A stretch of DNA of 64,000 nt, from NCBI GenBank assembly GCA_019321725.1, contig CM033123.1, forward strand, positions 566,960 to 630,959, given 5' to 3'. A model generated the notes under the pieces. That model was not told the origin of the DNA. It saw only the letters and a list, made by a program, of their open reading frames with translations, and did not search any database. The position numbers were made by a program, and so were the translations under genes. Origin of the DNA: Paulownia fortunei. Its lineage: Eukaryota > Streptophyta > Magnoliopsida > Lamiales > Paulowniaceae. This document shows positions 25,597 to 36,393 of this stretch, in pieces; position 1 is the first letter of the stretch, and each line of letters starts with the position of its first letter.

Positions 25597-27917
25597 GATT
25601 TTGTACTAGGGAATATCAGTTTGTTGCCGATTTTTTTCTACAGTGAACATCAATTATGTGTCGCTGCCCATAGATTTAGTCCTTTGTGGTGATCCGTGAA
25701 AATCTACGCGTTCGTGTACACATATAATTGTGAATAGCAAATCACTTATTGGTGAAAATCTTTCAATAATCACACCTGATTTGAGGTAGGAGATCATAAG
25801 ATAGGCAGTGATCTAGTTATTTTTTTTCCCTTGTAATCCTATTTAGAAATAATCCATCCCATATAATTTGCTTTTGCAAGAAGCATGATTAGGATGAATA
25901 ATATTATTTGATGGGATATTTGAAAGGCACAAGGGAGACAGCAAAACATAGAGTATACGGTTCTTGTTATTGCACATGATGTTTTAGCTGGAGCAGACAG
26001 CATGATTTAGGAACGTTAAGGGGAAAATTCAGACCACCCAACCTCTGGATCAGGTATAAGTTCAGAAAAATATGTAATTTGCTCAATCATTTTCAAAGAG
26101 GCTTTGAAATAGGCGTCAAATTGCTTTTAAAAGGTACAGCCACCTAATATACCAGGGCACAAATTAAAAAGACAAAAGCAACTAAAGTCCAACATCTCAG
26201 ATCACTAAGAAGAAGTTATGAAGAAAGCGAAAGAGTTCCTTTAGTTTACTATTTTCGAATTTGGACACATATCATGTATTTAAGAACAGATCTACAAATT
26301 CTTTGGTTCAGTATGTGTTGTTTCCATTATATTTTTTGAGAAAGATATCGACAATCAAAACCTTATCAAAGGAACAAAAAGAAAAGCATAATATTATGGT
26401 CTCAAGCAATATTAAAACGTTTTTTGGAGCACCAGAATAGGCAAACAATTGCAAGACAACAATTATAATTTTCTATACAATGATCCAAGTGTATCTGACG
26501 ACATATGGCTAAATACTTTAGAGCATGCCAATGGTGTTGATTCTAGACAGCCTGGAGTTTTTGTAGTTTAGTGACTCCATGCTTCATGCATAAGAATAGA
26601 TTGATTCCCACTGACATGTGTGCATTAAGTCCTGTTTATCAGCTTCAGTGGGATACATGAAGAAATAGTAGAAGGGAACAATAATTGTAAGAAACTTTGT
26701 TCAAAGATTTTGAGATCATTCCAAGCATGCAGAGTTCATAAGTTCCAAGCACAGTTTATCTGATTACTGATTATAGGAATATAGGTCCATGAGTCATTTA
26801 TATAAAGATTTGTTAATCTGTATGAGGTGTTAAGAAGCGATGAAATTTTCTCACAAAAACAAAGGAAAAAATAGTCAACAATTATGTTGAACACTTTTGC
26901 AGAACTTCAATGGATAACAAGACATTGTGCTTTTTAAGCATTGATGAAATTTGTGATATTAGTTTACCAGCATTTGGGATGTCATTATTGAAAGACCCTT
27001 CCTGCTACCTCATCAATATCATTTAGGGACTTATAAATATGACACAAAATTATTACCTGCCCCTCCTAGGACTTCCTAACAAGTGAAGCCTTATAAGGTT
27101 TAATCTCGTCTCAATCATCCATATAGATGCTGACCTATATCTTCTTGTAGGTGATCAGAAAAGAGTATCAAATTTTCATTGCTACCTTTTTTTCTCTCTA
27201 CCAAAGCAATAGTTATTCTATTAAATGATTCAACCAACAGAAAACAAGTAGTTATTCAATTAAACGATTAATGTCTTTTAATGCATGTCAAAAGGAGACC
27301 TGTTACTGCATCGGTTCCCAACAAATTCTTTAACATAGTTGGATATTCTGCTATCCCATGAGGAAGATCTAATGATACCACTTAGTCAAAATATTTTGAT
27401 AATTAACATTACAAACATCTTAAGTTGCTATAACCTAGAAAGCTCTAAATGATCCTTAACGGCCTTTCACGTTAAGAAATAAAGGTTACATGATCCCTAG
27501 CAATATCATAATTTTACCATGGTGGAGAACATATATTGGTAATCTGCCAGTACACACAATTTTTTTCACATAGGGATGGATGCAACTAACATAAGCATGC
27601 AACACTTCCTATTTCAAAGCAAAACACGAAATTCATACTCTTCACCCCCAAATAAAAATACTAAATGAATAACAGAACACTTAAAATGATGACAATGTCC
27701 GGATTTACATCATCATGGCCACGGCAATAAAATTTGATCTATAAATGTCATCAGCACATGTATATACATATATCCTCTGTAAGCAGAAATCAGCAATTCA
27801 ACATCTAGTTATCCTTTGTTATGGTGGGCTCCAGTCTCAATCCAAAACTTAGTAAAACCCAGCTAAAATAGAAGAGGTAACAAACAGCTGTCAGTGGAAG
27901 AGGTAACAAGTATCACA
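25597..27917. other. Intergenic region, no genes seen
   Basis: No coding exon chain could be assembled here on either strand. The right-hand few hundred bases are likely the 3'UTR and downstream region of the tail-anchored protein gene. Base composition is slightly less AT-extreme than the other gaps, so old gene or retroelement remnants cannot be excluded. Confidence 0.4.
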
Positions 27918-29371
27918 TCAAGTTGGGGTTGGTCCGGTGAGAAATCCCTTCGCACCCGAATTCAAGAACCAAAACATCAATATACTATATACCCCCATCA
28001 TAAAACTCAGGAAAACCAGATTTGCTTTTCTGGATAGAAGTTTATCAAGCCATTCATTCTCTTCATAAAGACCACCATAGAACTCTTCAACGATGATACT
28101 TATCAGAGCATCCAGAAGCTTCTTTGAATGGCCCACATCTTTTGATTTCAAGACCTGAATTCTAGCTTCTCTCAGATGTTTTATTACCACCTCTGCCTCA
28201 ATAGATTCTGTCTTTTTGAAAGAATCTACTTCAGGATTTTTACATTTAGTGCCTGTGGCATTAATGGCTACATGCTTGTCTGAAGTAATTACAGAGGATG
28301 ATGACAATGATGGTGAAGTCAGATCTGAGATAGCAACTGTTTCTGATGAATGTCTATCCACTGGACTTACTAAACTAATGAAGTTCTGAAAACAGAAAGA
28401 CACTATCAAAGTTCTGAAATTGGTTAGAAAAACATCTAATCCAAATGAAGCTATTATGTGCTGCAACAGAGTGAATAGTCTACAATCCAACAGAAAAATT
28501 TCCTTATTTTATAACTGAATATCAAAGAACACTGAATTATTACATTGAAATCACCAAAATGTTGCAATGTGGTAACTTGAAGCAGTGGGTCGTATAAGTG
28601 TCCTACTTGCTGATTGATTTGATGAATTGCTATATGCCACAACAACATGAATGCAAGAGTTTTCGAAATGATGAATTATTACTCCCTGGAATGCATACAA
28701 ATTAAATGATAAAATTCTTCATAACACTTCCATAAAGCTCAAAGCAACCAGATAATATTATCACAGATTTTGCTGTGTATTTATGAACTTTCCCTCCTAC
28801 AAGCAAAGGGAAATTTAAAAACACTTACCAAAAGTGAAAACAAAATAATCTGTATACAGAAACCTTAAGGCAACGATAAGACTCAACAAAAATTCTCTTG
28901 TTTTGTCTCTGAAAAGGTTGTAGTTGAAGACCAATAAGAATAAGAATTTTCCATAGAAATTAGTTTAACATGCTTAACAGGTTAGAAAAAACCAGTGATG
29001 CTTAATCACGAATTCAGTCAAATGAATGTTATTCCAAGCAGAAAAATCGAATCAAAACTACCTCAGCAGATTCGCCAAACGGGTTATCATCAGAAACCTC
29101 TGAAAATTCCTTCAGAGACTCCAAAACAGCAGAATCGTCTTCTGAAACAGCTTTAAATGCAGGATTCAAACTCTTTTTCGCGACCTAACAACGATTTCTA
29201 TGTTCAGAAACCTAAATTTTTTAACCACAGTACAATTACGAAAATTTGCTAGGGTTTCTCCAAGTCAAATCGTACCTTGCGCAGATTTTTACTGAGATCT
29301 GAAGTGGATTTGGATCGGCGATTTGCAGAAGTTTGATCTCTCTGTGGCGTTTGAAGTTGAAAATCTCTCAT
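27918..29371 (-). CDS. Tail-anchored protein with KASH-like C-terminus (four exons, 243 aa)
   Basis: Exons on the minus strand are 29276-29371, 29062-29184, 28864-28908 and 27918-28385, all with GT-AG introns and phase 0. The first ATG lies about 42-49 bases downstream of a TATATATG box. The protein starts with a basic, Ser/Thr-rich segment (residues 1-35), followed by an acidic segment (ESLKEFSEVSDDNPFGESAE, 54-73) and a Ser-rich spacer. Next comes a predicted helical region (KKTESIEAEVVIKHLREARIQ onward). A single C-terminal membrane segment (about 211-229) precedes a 14-residue tail ending PTPT. Plant KASH proteins (WIP and SINE types) are outer nuclear-envelope proteins with one C-terminal TM segment and a short tail ending in Pro-Thr that binds SUN proteins. 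Role at the nuclear envelope is therefore an inference. An ordinary tail-anchored ER protein is the alternative. No family name was recognised. Confidence 0.75.
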
Positions 29372-29412
29372 TTTCACTGTGTAATGGGCGGGAAATTTTG
29401 AAATGTGCCGGA

Positions 29413-29420
29413 CATATATA
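29413..29420 (-). promoter_or_regulatory. TATA box of the tail-anchored protein gene
   Basis: TATATATG on the minus strand lies 42-49 bases upstream of the ATG at 29371. This implies a short 5'UTR and argues against translation starting further upstream. Confidence 0.55.
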
Positions 29421-29586
29421 GGGATTTCTAGGTTCGGTTTCTGTGTCCATCCCTCCAATTTTTTACAGTTTGAACTAAAGTCGTTGGAAACTTGTAGTGC
29501 ACACGTTTATTGAAGAAAAAACTGTTCTTAATATTTTATGCCAATTAAGGGTTATATAAGAACTAAAAGCATTTTTTCTTCCTTCT

Positions 29587-29610
29587 TCACCCCCCTCCCC
29601 CCCCCCCCCC
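29587..29610 (+). repeat. Poly(C) tract
   Basis: CACCCCCCTC is followed by an unbroken C run of about 14, then T9. On the minus strand this is a long G tract about 170 bp upstream of the TATA box of the tail-anchored gene. It is a potential slippage or quadruplex site. Confidence 0.8.
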
Positions 29611-30727
29611 TTTTTTTTTCATTGGGGTGAAAAATCAAGAAATTAGGCTTGTGCTTGATGTTCAAGTTAAAGTCATTTAGCTCAATTCGAATTTCAAAAT
29701 TGTGTTACTAAACTTAACTTAAAAAAGTCGAGCTCTTGTAGAAAATCAAAATGAACCATGTCTTTAGGCTTGGCTTTACCTTGATCGGTTCTAATGTGCT
29801 ATATATCAGATCAAACAAAATCTAAAACTATGTTTATATAAAAATTGTGGAAAGGATGTTGCTAATCTAACAGACGTCTGTAAGATTACTTCTTTCAGAT
29901 TTTAATTATCCAAAACATGTTAGTCTAGAAACTTGGAGCATTATTTCCTCTCTTCTGGTTTTCCACCACCTCCGGACCACCTTTTCAGCAGGCCATGGCA
30001 GCACCAACTTCCTCGAGATTATTCACTGCCCTTTTTGTATAATTTACAAAATCAACTGTTAAATATGAATCAGATGTTATATCAAATCTCAAGAACATTA
30101 GCATATACATACAGTTAGAGTCAATTAATCCTTTAAAATTTTCTCCTTCTCCAAGATGACTCAAATTTCATAAATAACCAAGTAATAAACCAAGAACAAC
30201 ATTTGTATCCATGTTTTGTCCTCTTTGAACCGATTAAAAGTGAATATACTGTTTAACATTACTACTCAAAAGATATAGTGATATAACAAATTAGAGGAGA
30301 TATTACCATTTATAAAATTGTTTAATACACACGTGCACATACATGAACAGACACAAATCACTTTGTGTATGCTTGTATGACACTTAATTATACTGAAAAT
30401 ATAAAGTGCAGCTGCTACAGAGAATTCAACTTTTTTTTAGGCATTAATAGTGTGATAAAATCTTTTTGGATATCGATCATCGTGCATATGGGAAGAAATA
30501 GCAGATTCACATATACCCTTTTGACCGGATGTGATCAATTCAACAAAATTAAGTTAACTAGGGTTGATCAGCAATAGTTTTACAGTATTGAGCATTAAAA
30601 TTTAGTTATTTTTTATATGGTTAGCAGTATCATCCTTTGATAAATTATCCTAAGAGGTAACACACAAATGCCAATTATGCAATTAAGTCAAAAATTATAT
30701 ATTGGCTTGGAGAATATAATCTGATCA
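29611..30727. other. Intergenic region, no genes seen
   Basis: Short open frames (29933-30118 and 30365-30577 on the plus strand) have no recognisable features. The stretch leads into the first copy of the peptide-gene promoter cassette. Confidence 0.45.
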
Positions 30728-30820
30728 GTGCTCCACTAAATTCTTGTTTTATTATTAGTGCTTTAATCTTGGCCTGCCACTAAAAAAATCAAAAACAGTA
30801 ACTAATTTTCGCTATATAAA
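30728..30820 (+). promoter_or_regulatory. Peptide-gene promoter cassette, copy 1
   Basis: Three blocks shared with copy 2 are present. GTGCTCCACT.AATTCTTG lies at 30728-30746 and GTGCTTTAATCTTGGCCTGC at 30758-30777, continuing CACTA to 30782. AACAGTAACT.ATTTTC from 30794 leads into TATATAAA at 30813-30820. Block order and spacing match copy 2 within a few bases. The downstream transcript has a predicted 5'UTR intron, with a donor at about 30906 (CTAG/GTAAATG) and an acceptor at 31075 (or 31088). Confidence 0.7.
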
Positions 30821-31089
30821 ATGAATTTCTGAGGCCGATTTCTCGTAAATACTGCTGTGATACTAAAAGGGAAGAAGAACTGGACAGGAGAAAGAAAGCA
30901 GCTAGGTAAATGCTGTTCATGCATGCTGCAACAGAACCCTAGTTCTCTTAACTTATAGTAAAATAATCTCAGCATAAAACTTATAGTACAAGCGTATAAG
31001 TTTATAAAAACTGCTTTTACTTTACCTGATCTGATATTTCTTTCACTTACTGCTTTTTTTAACCTTTTTTGACAGATTTTTTTTCTAGC

Positions 31090-31350
31090 ATGAAGACAGT
31101 GATCACTTTTTTTATTCTTTGTGCTTTGGTCCTGGCAAGTTTCCAAAGCCATGCAGAAGTAATGCCTCCTCTGAAGAATCGTCACCTTTTGAGCGATATT
31201 AATCGATGGGGTTCTTCACCAAATAAAGGGTCTGAGCCTAACAACAATGGAGTTGATAACAGTGATGAAGGGTCTGGAACTGACCAGAACACTCATCATT
31301 TTTTTTCAGACAGCAATGAGTACAAGCGCTCACCCCGCCATTCACTCTAG
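31090..31350 (+). CDS. Small secreted-peptide precursor, copy 1 (86 aa)
   Basis: An 86-residue precursor. Residues 1-22 form a signal peptide (hydrophobic core ITFFILCALVLA, AXA-like cleavage SHA/E). The mature part starts with the block LKNRHLLSDI (about residues 28-37) and has a Ser/Asn/Gly-rich acidic spacer. It then has TDQNTHHFFSD and a basic C-terminus, NEYKRSPRHSL. There are no cysteines in the mature part. The ATG lies only a few bases after a 3' splice site and the coding region is intronless. Copy 2 shares the signal peptide length and both conserved blocks while the spacer differs, which suggests a processed C-terminal peptide. Tyr78 preceded by Glu could be a sulfation site. Role is presumably extracellular signalling; the family is not recognised. 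Flanking repeats show it belongs to a local tandem array. Confidence 0.75.
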   Translation: MKTVITFFILCALVLASFQSHAEVMPPLKNRHLLSDINRWGSSPNKGSEPNNNGVDNSDEGSGTDQNTHHFFSDSNEYKRSPRHSL

Positions 31351-31375
31351 GCATGATATATACATATAAGGATCG

Positions 31376-31730
31376 CGATATGGGGTAGGTGTAATATAGT
31401 GTGTTTCAGTGTTTGTTTGTGATCAATATGTGGACGCAACATTTGAGTAGCAGGAAAAAAAAATGGTAGTATGAATGTTAGATATGGTGTTTGTGGGAGT
31501 TTCACAAAAGATTTGAATTATAACATCAGAAACTGTAATAGTATGTTTTGTCTTTGTGTTGCTGTGAGATATGCCCCAATCGATATGGATTTGGTGTAAG
31601 ATATATAGTGTGCTTTGGTTGTAATAATATGTGAAACCAATATGTAAGTAGCTAAATGATGCTATGCAACATGATATTCATGAGAGTTTCACAAATTAAG
31701 ATTTAATTTGAACTAATCGACATATGGTCC
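31376..31730 (+). repeat. 3'-flanking tandem repeat of the peptide gene, two units
   Basis: Two imperfect units of about 206 bp start at GATATGG/GGTAGGTGTAATATAGTGTG (31376) and GATATGGATTTGGTGTAAGATA (31582). Each carries the later landmarks CAATATGT..., AGTAGC, ATGxTA and GAGTTTCACAAA in order. Related units follow copy 2 at 34490-35065. They may be duplicated 3'UTR or terminator sequence. Confidence 0.6.
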
Positions 31731-32144
31731 TTTTCTATTACTACATTATAGTTTCACCAAGATTGAACTGATTATATCATCACTTTTTGTAATATTGTGT
31801 CATTTATTTGTATTATAGCGAAGTTAGTATATCTTAATTAGGGACGAGGCAATATTGGCCCTATTTAATAAATCCCAAATAGATCAATTGGTGTAAGGCA
31901 CGCCAATATATAGAGTAAAAGTTGTACATGCACTCAATTAAATGTACTTGGATGACCACCTCAAACAAAATTGTGAATGATCCATTTCCTAAAAGTTTAA
32001 GATATTTGAAAAGAGAGATTAATTTTAGTATGTTTAACACATCCCCTCACATGAAATCCCTTCCCCATGCCCCACCTCTTTTTTTTATTTTCTTCTTCAA
32101 TCCCGACTTGAATTGATTTTCCACTTAACTTTGATGATATATTA
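31731..32144. other. Intergenic spacer, no genes seen
   Basis: AT-rich spacer between the 3' repeats of peptide copy 1 and the foldback element. A short open frame at 31922-32116 shows nothing recognisable. Confidence 0.4.
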
Positions 32145-32968
32145 AAGGGTTAAATACACTTTACTCTCTTGTACTATTAATTTTGCATCAATTATTTCTC
32201 TCTATTAAAACTTTCAAACACCTTCGTAAAACAATAAAATTTATATTGATTGATAAAAATACCTCTAAATTAAATAAAAAGTTAAATTCACTTTGTCCCT
32301 AAATTTAATTAAAAATTAATTTATTTAATAAAATTAGTATTAAATAAAATTTGGAGTCAAATTAATTGACATTTGATTGTCAAGAGAGTAAAGTATACCG
32401 TATAATATTTTTTATTTTTTTATTTTCTAATATTTATTTTTTCACAAATAAAAAAACACATATTCAAATTAGATTAGTTCATATGTTTGACATACACATG
32501 CACACCTTATATAATAAAAATATTTATACATTATAATATCAACTAATTAATTCTAAACTATAATATTTACTTAATAAAATATTTTATATAAAATGATAGT
32601 AATATAAATTTATGTGACATATTCTTTTAGAACTTTAATGTGTCTTCTCTATACTATTGAAATTATATTTTTATTGTTTATTTATTTTAGATTTAATTAA
32701 AGGTTAATTTATTTAATAAAGTTAGTGATAAATAAAATATGGTATCAAATAATTAATATTTATTTGTAGAGAGGGCAAAATACTATATAATTTATATAAT
32801 TTACAAGAGAAGGGGTAAAGTAAATTTAACTTTTTATTTAACTTAAGATTATTTTTATCTATCAATATAAATTTTATTGTTTTAGGGGAATATTTGAATG
32901 TTTTATTAGTAGAGTGAGGTAATTGATACAAAATTAATAATAGAATTGAGTAAAATATGTTTTAGCCT
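32145..32968. mobile_element. Noncoding foldback element with about 260-bp inverted arms
   Basis: The left end begins AAGGGTTAAATACACTTTAC. The reverse complement of the right end begins AGGCTAAAACATATTTTACT. Similarity continues through ATTAATTTTG(C/T)ATCAATTA, ACAATAAAATTTATATTGAT and AATAAAAAGTTAAATT(C/T)ACT over about 250 bp per arm. In addition, about 110 bp at 32300-32410 is repeated in direct orientation at 32688-32795. No coding capacity is seen. The first nine bases match those of the element at 20964, suggesting related families. It lies between intact peptide genes 1 and 2 and probably inserted after their duplication. No target-site duplication could be fixed. Confidence 0.7.
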
Positions 32969-33861
32969 ATATTGAATATCTTCCTCTTTTAAAACTAGCT
33001 ATAATTAGAGAGAAAATATTTACCATTTCCAACACAAGGAGCATCAGAAATTATCATACAGAAAATTTTTCTTTACATACACATATTGTGGGGGGTTTTT
33101 TAACGAATTCCTTGAGGGTAAACATCAAAATAGTAATTTAGGAGGATTTCAATGTTGTACTTTGTACCATAGAAATGATTAATTTTAAAGCTAAGAAAAG
33201 TGCAACACACCTTACAGAGGAGGAGGACCCGACCAATATATTCTCGCCACTCAGATAATATTTACATCACTGTTTAAGTTATGGTACACGTGAATCTCCA
33301 TTTTAATTTGTTTGATATTGAGCTACAAGCTATAGCAATATACTGATCCGCAGCATCACGAAAAGATCATGAAGAAATAAACACCCAGCTAGCTGCATCT
33401 ATTAATCTAACCTTAGTTTCAAGTCTCTCTTACAAAGAAGCTTCTTGATCAAGAAATCCACCTAAACTGTCCAAACATTGAATAATTATCTTTAAGACTG
33501 ATATGCAAGCATGCGCACCAACTTCGTGTGTGATTAAGAAATCTAACAATTTTTTTTTTTTCTCAAAGCATTAATAGTAGTATTGGTAATCATTTTGGGT
33601 GTGGTCATGGAAAGAAATATCAGATTTGGGCAAACCCTTTTTAGGATTTTGTTTCTATGTTAAATTCAACACAAGCATGGAGTATTAACATCATGTCACT
33701 TTATTTACTTATAACATTTTATAAAAAAGGTGAGATCCCAAAAATTCAATCTCAATCCATGTTAATTGTTGCCTAATCAGCAGTAAATCCCAAGGAGGTA
33801 AGATGTCGATTGGTTTAACTAATCCACTAATCATAAGATGTGCTAAGAGTGTATATTCTGA
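32969..33861. other. Spacer upstream of peptide copy 2
   Basis: No gene is visible. Around 33350 there is a short CTGATCCGCAGCATCA stretch. It corresponds to an upstream module (TCTGCAG.ATCATCCATTGTTGC) that recurs about 60-130 bp before other cassette copies near 36325, 37500 and 38675. Confidence 0.4.
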
Positions 33862-33949
33862 GTGCTCCACTGAATTCTTGTATGAGTAGTGCTTTAATCT
33901 TGGCCTGCCACTACTAAATCAGAAACAGTAACTGATTTTCACTATATAA
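33862..33949 (+). promoter_or_regulatory. Peptide-gene promoter cassette, copy 2
   Basis: GTGCTCCACTGAATTCTTG lies at 33862-33880, and GTGCTTTAATCTTGGCCTGC at 33889-33908 continues CACTA to 33913. AACAGTAACTGATTTTCACTATATAA starts at 33924, with the TATA box at 33943-33949. Near-identity to copy 1 in blocks and spacing, against poorly conserved surroundings, suggests shared regulation. The predicted 5'UTR intron is 34018-34146 (CTG/GTAAATG to TTGGCAG). Confidence 0.7.
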
Positions 33950-34158
33950 CTTGAATTGATTCTCTTACTCCAGTAGTATGAAAGGAAAGAACTAAACAAG
34001 AGAAAGAATCAAAGCTGGTAAATGTTATTTTGGAGCATCCAGAAAAAACCTTAGGTTTCTTGGTTACAAGAACTCGAAAACTGCTTTTTCTTTTTTTCTT
34101 TTTTCCCCTCATTTGATATTAACTTAATTAGATCCTCTTTTGGCAGGTTTTTCTGATC

Positions 34159-34461
34159 ATGAAGACGATAATTATTCTATTTCTTGCCTCTGTGTTGATC
34201 CTGGCAACTTTCCAAGCCCATGCAGAAACACTTCCTGTGAAGAATCGTCACCTTTTAAGTGATTTCGGAAGGGGTAACTCTGCAGCAAATAAAGGGTCTC
34301 AAGAGGATCAAAGTGACTCAAGCTCTGAGGCTAACAACATTGGATCAGTTGACAATAACAATGAAGAGACCTCCACACCAGACCAGAATACTCATCACTA
34401 TTTGCCAGACCAGGATTACAAGCCTAAAAATTCCCCACCACGCCGTTATAATTCACCCTAG
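34159..34461 (+). CDS. Small secreted-peptide precursor, copy 2 (100 aa), RGF/GLV-like C-terminus
   Basis: A 100-residue precursor with a signal peptide at residues 1-22 (IIILFLASVLILATFQAHA/E). It shares the blocks VKNRHLLSDF and PDQNTHHYLPD with copy 1. The spacer is acidic and Ser/Asn-rich (QEDQSDSSSEANN). The C-terminus contains a 13-residue segment, DYKPKNSPPRRYN (residues 86-98), followed by Ser-Pro-stop. RGF/GLV/CLEL peptides are secreted, 13-residue, tyrosine-sulfated signals that begin Asp-Tyr, contain Pro-Pro and end in Asn, near the precursor C-terminus. The fit here is suggestive but the PP pair is one residue early. No cysteine is present in the mature part. The ATG lies 12 bases after a 3' splice site, as in the other copies. 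Function is inferred as extracellular signalling. It could also be a lineage-specific family unrelated to RGF. Confidence 0.75.
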   Translation: MKTIIILFLASVLILATFQAHAETLPVKNRHLLSDFGRGNSAANKGSQEDQSDSSSEANNIGSVDNNNEETSTPDQNTHHYLPDQDYKPKNSPPRRYNSP

Positions 34462-34489
34462 GAATGATATATATATATATATATATACA

Positions 34490-35065
34490 CACCTTAATCG
34501 CAACATGAGGTTGGTGTGAAATAATGCGTAATACCAGCATTTAAGTAGCCAGAATGGCTATATGTGTAACATATGGCACAAGGAAGTTTAGTGTCATTAT
34601 AAGTTTCTATGTAATGTTATGCCGTGTCTTGGTGTTGTTTGGGAGGTCTGTGTGTCTAAGTTAGGCACCATATAATATGTGGCCATGTTTAATGAAATCT
34701 TAAGTTAGTGTGATATAGCGTGCTTGCTTTTAATTATAATGTGTGGAACCAACATATATATAAATAGCCACACTGGTACCATGTGACGTATGGCTAATTG
34801 GAGTTCAATTCCACTATGACCTGAAATATTTGACTTATAATTATCCATTAGTTTTGACAGTATCGGTCAGTTTGTCCTTGTGATATGATGTTGTGAATGT
34901 GATATGTATCTCTTAAGATAGATGTGCAAGATGGAATGTTTGGCCCAATTTAACATAAACTGCCAGATGAGGTTGGTGCAAGATAGCTAGTGTACTTGCA
35001 AAGAAATAACGTGAACTAACAAAAAGTAGCCAAAATGGTAGTACGTGACATATGTATATGGTTCA
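34490..35065 (+). repeat. 3'-flanking repeats of peptide copy 2, three units
   Basis: Imperfect units start near 34497 (CGCAACATGAGGTTGGTGTG), 34698 and 34968 (GATGAGGTTGGTGCAAGATA). Each carries a later AAGTAGCCA(G/A)AATGG-like landmark and a (G)TGACATATG-like end. They correspond to the repeats behind copy 1 (31376-31730). A weaker copy follows the decayed unit at about 40620-40690. Confidence 0.55.
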
Positions 35066-36393
35066 TAATGTAGCTCCAAAGTATAAGCATATCATATATC
35101 TGAAAGCCTAAGCTAAGTATCAAGCTATATATAAATAGAGTTCAGTATACATGATTAAGATACTGAATAGGGGTACTACAAAGATCGATAATTGCATTAT
35201 CCATTTGCACACCTATCTCAGAACTTGTGGAATTCCTTGTGGCGTTCCGGCTAAATAAATTTAGCTCAAGGAAGCACCTAGTCTCATGATCATCCTGCTG
35301 GATAAGTGAAATCTTAAAACCATGGACAGGAAGAAATTTATAAGAGATTAAATTTTTATAAGGCGCAACCACAATGAAATATGTGGTGAGACTCTCAAGT
35401 GCAGTATCATCCATTTCTAATCCTGTGAATATAGGTAAGGCATTCCAAGGGATCCATCACACCCTTGAGTTCAGGCATGGCCACAGATTTAAATTCAATC
35501 TGATAAGAATAATGAAAAAGAGAAGTGGTAAAGTGCATGGCTGCGGTTTACTCAACTGCACGCTTTGTGTAAAGTTTGTTCATCATTTCCCTGAGATGAA
35601 ACTAGTTTTAGTTGCTATTTGCATGCCCTTTTGAGGTTAATTGTTTTATCCTCTAAGCGGTACAATTAAGTAAACAATAAAAGCACGTAGGTAGATCACA
35701 TTGTTTTCTACTTGCATCACTTTTGGCATACATAGATTCTGTAATATGTTATGAGGCCCTTGAATTTGAGATTCTGTTGAAAAACAGGTACTTGGTTCAT
35801 GAACATTTAGCGGGATCTTCAGAATGCTTTAAAGAAATTGCTGACATCCTTCATTTAACTTTTTAAGACTTCTCTAGGAGTAAAGTTTTGTTATTGAAAG
35901 ACCCTTTTGTTCAATCAATCTAATTTAAGTAAACTTGGGATTCATAGCTCAAACAATCTCCAAGACTAAAATTACTTTCATTGAACTCAGAGCTAGATTA
36001 AATATCATGTCCATGCATCACCTACATTAGCAGTCTAAATAAACTAGATTTTGCTTCTATTTGTCTTTAACATTTTGGTTGATGGAGAAAATTATACTAC
36101 TATTCTTGATCAATCAATCTCCGGGTTTCAGAGATGCCGCAAGATGAATAAATTACTTGCTGATTCGATTCCCTATGGTGACGTCAACCAAGTTGAATGA
36201 AGTTCAAAATGAAAATAAAAAAGCAAAAAAGGGGAAAGATATATCAAAAGTCAAGAAAATATCTTCAGTGTTATATATTGTTGACCTATTGAGCAGAACA
36301 TTTCTCAGATTTTAAATTTAATCTGCAGCATCATCTATTGTTGCTTATGAATATCTAATTAGAGCTCTCCTCAATAGATCCAGTGCATTCTGA
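35066..36393. other. Spacer with one unassigned open frame
   Basis: A 90-codon open frame on the minus strand at 35142-35414 starts with ATG and overlaps an 86-codon plus-strand frame at 35374-35634. Neither has a recognisable domain, and both could be remnants of a captured gene. Around 36175-36250 a stretch reading GAATGAAGTTCAAAATGAAA resembles 38499-38540. This indicates that the duplicated unit extends well upstream of the promoter cassette. Confidence 0.35.

Noticed and set aside
29372..29458. Upstream in-frame extension of the tail-anchored protein
   Set aside because: It has no ATG, and the TATA box at 29413-29420 would lie inside it.
30802..31185. 127-codon minus-strand open frame across the first peptide gene
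   Set aside because: It runs antisense through the intron, splice acceptor and signal peptide of the conserved plus-strand gene and shows no domain.
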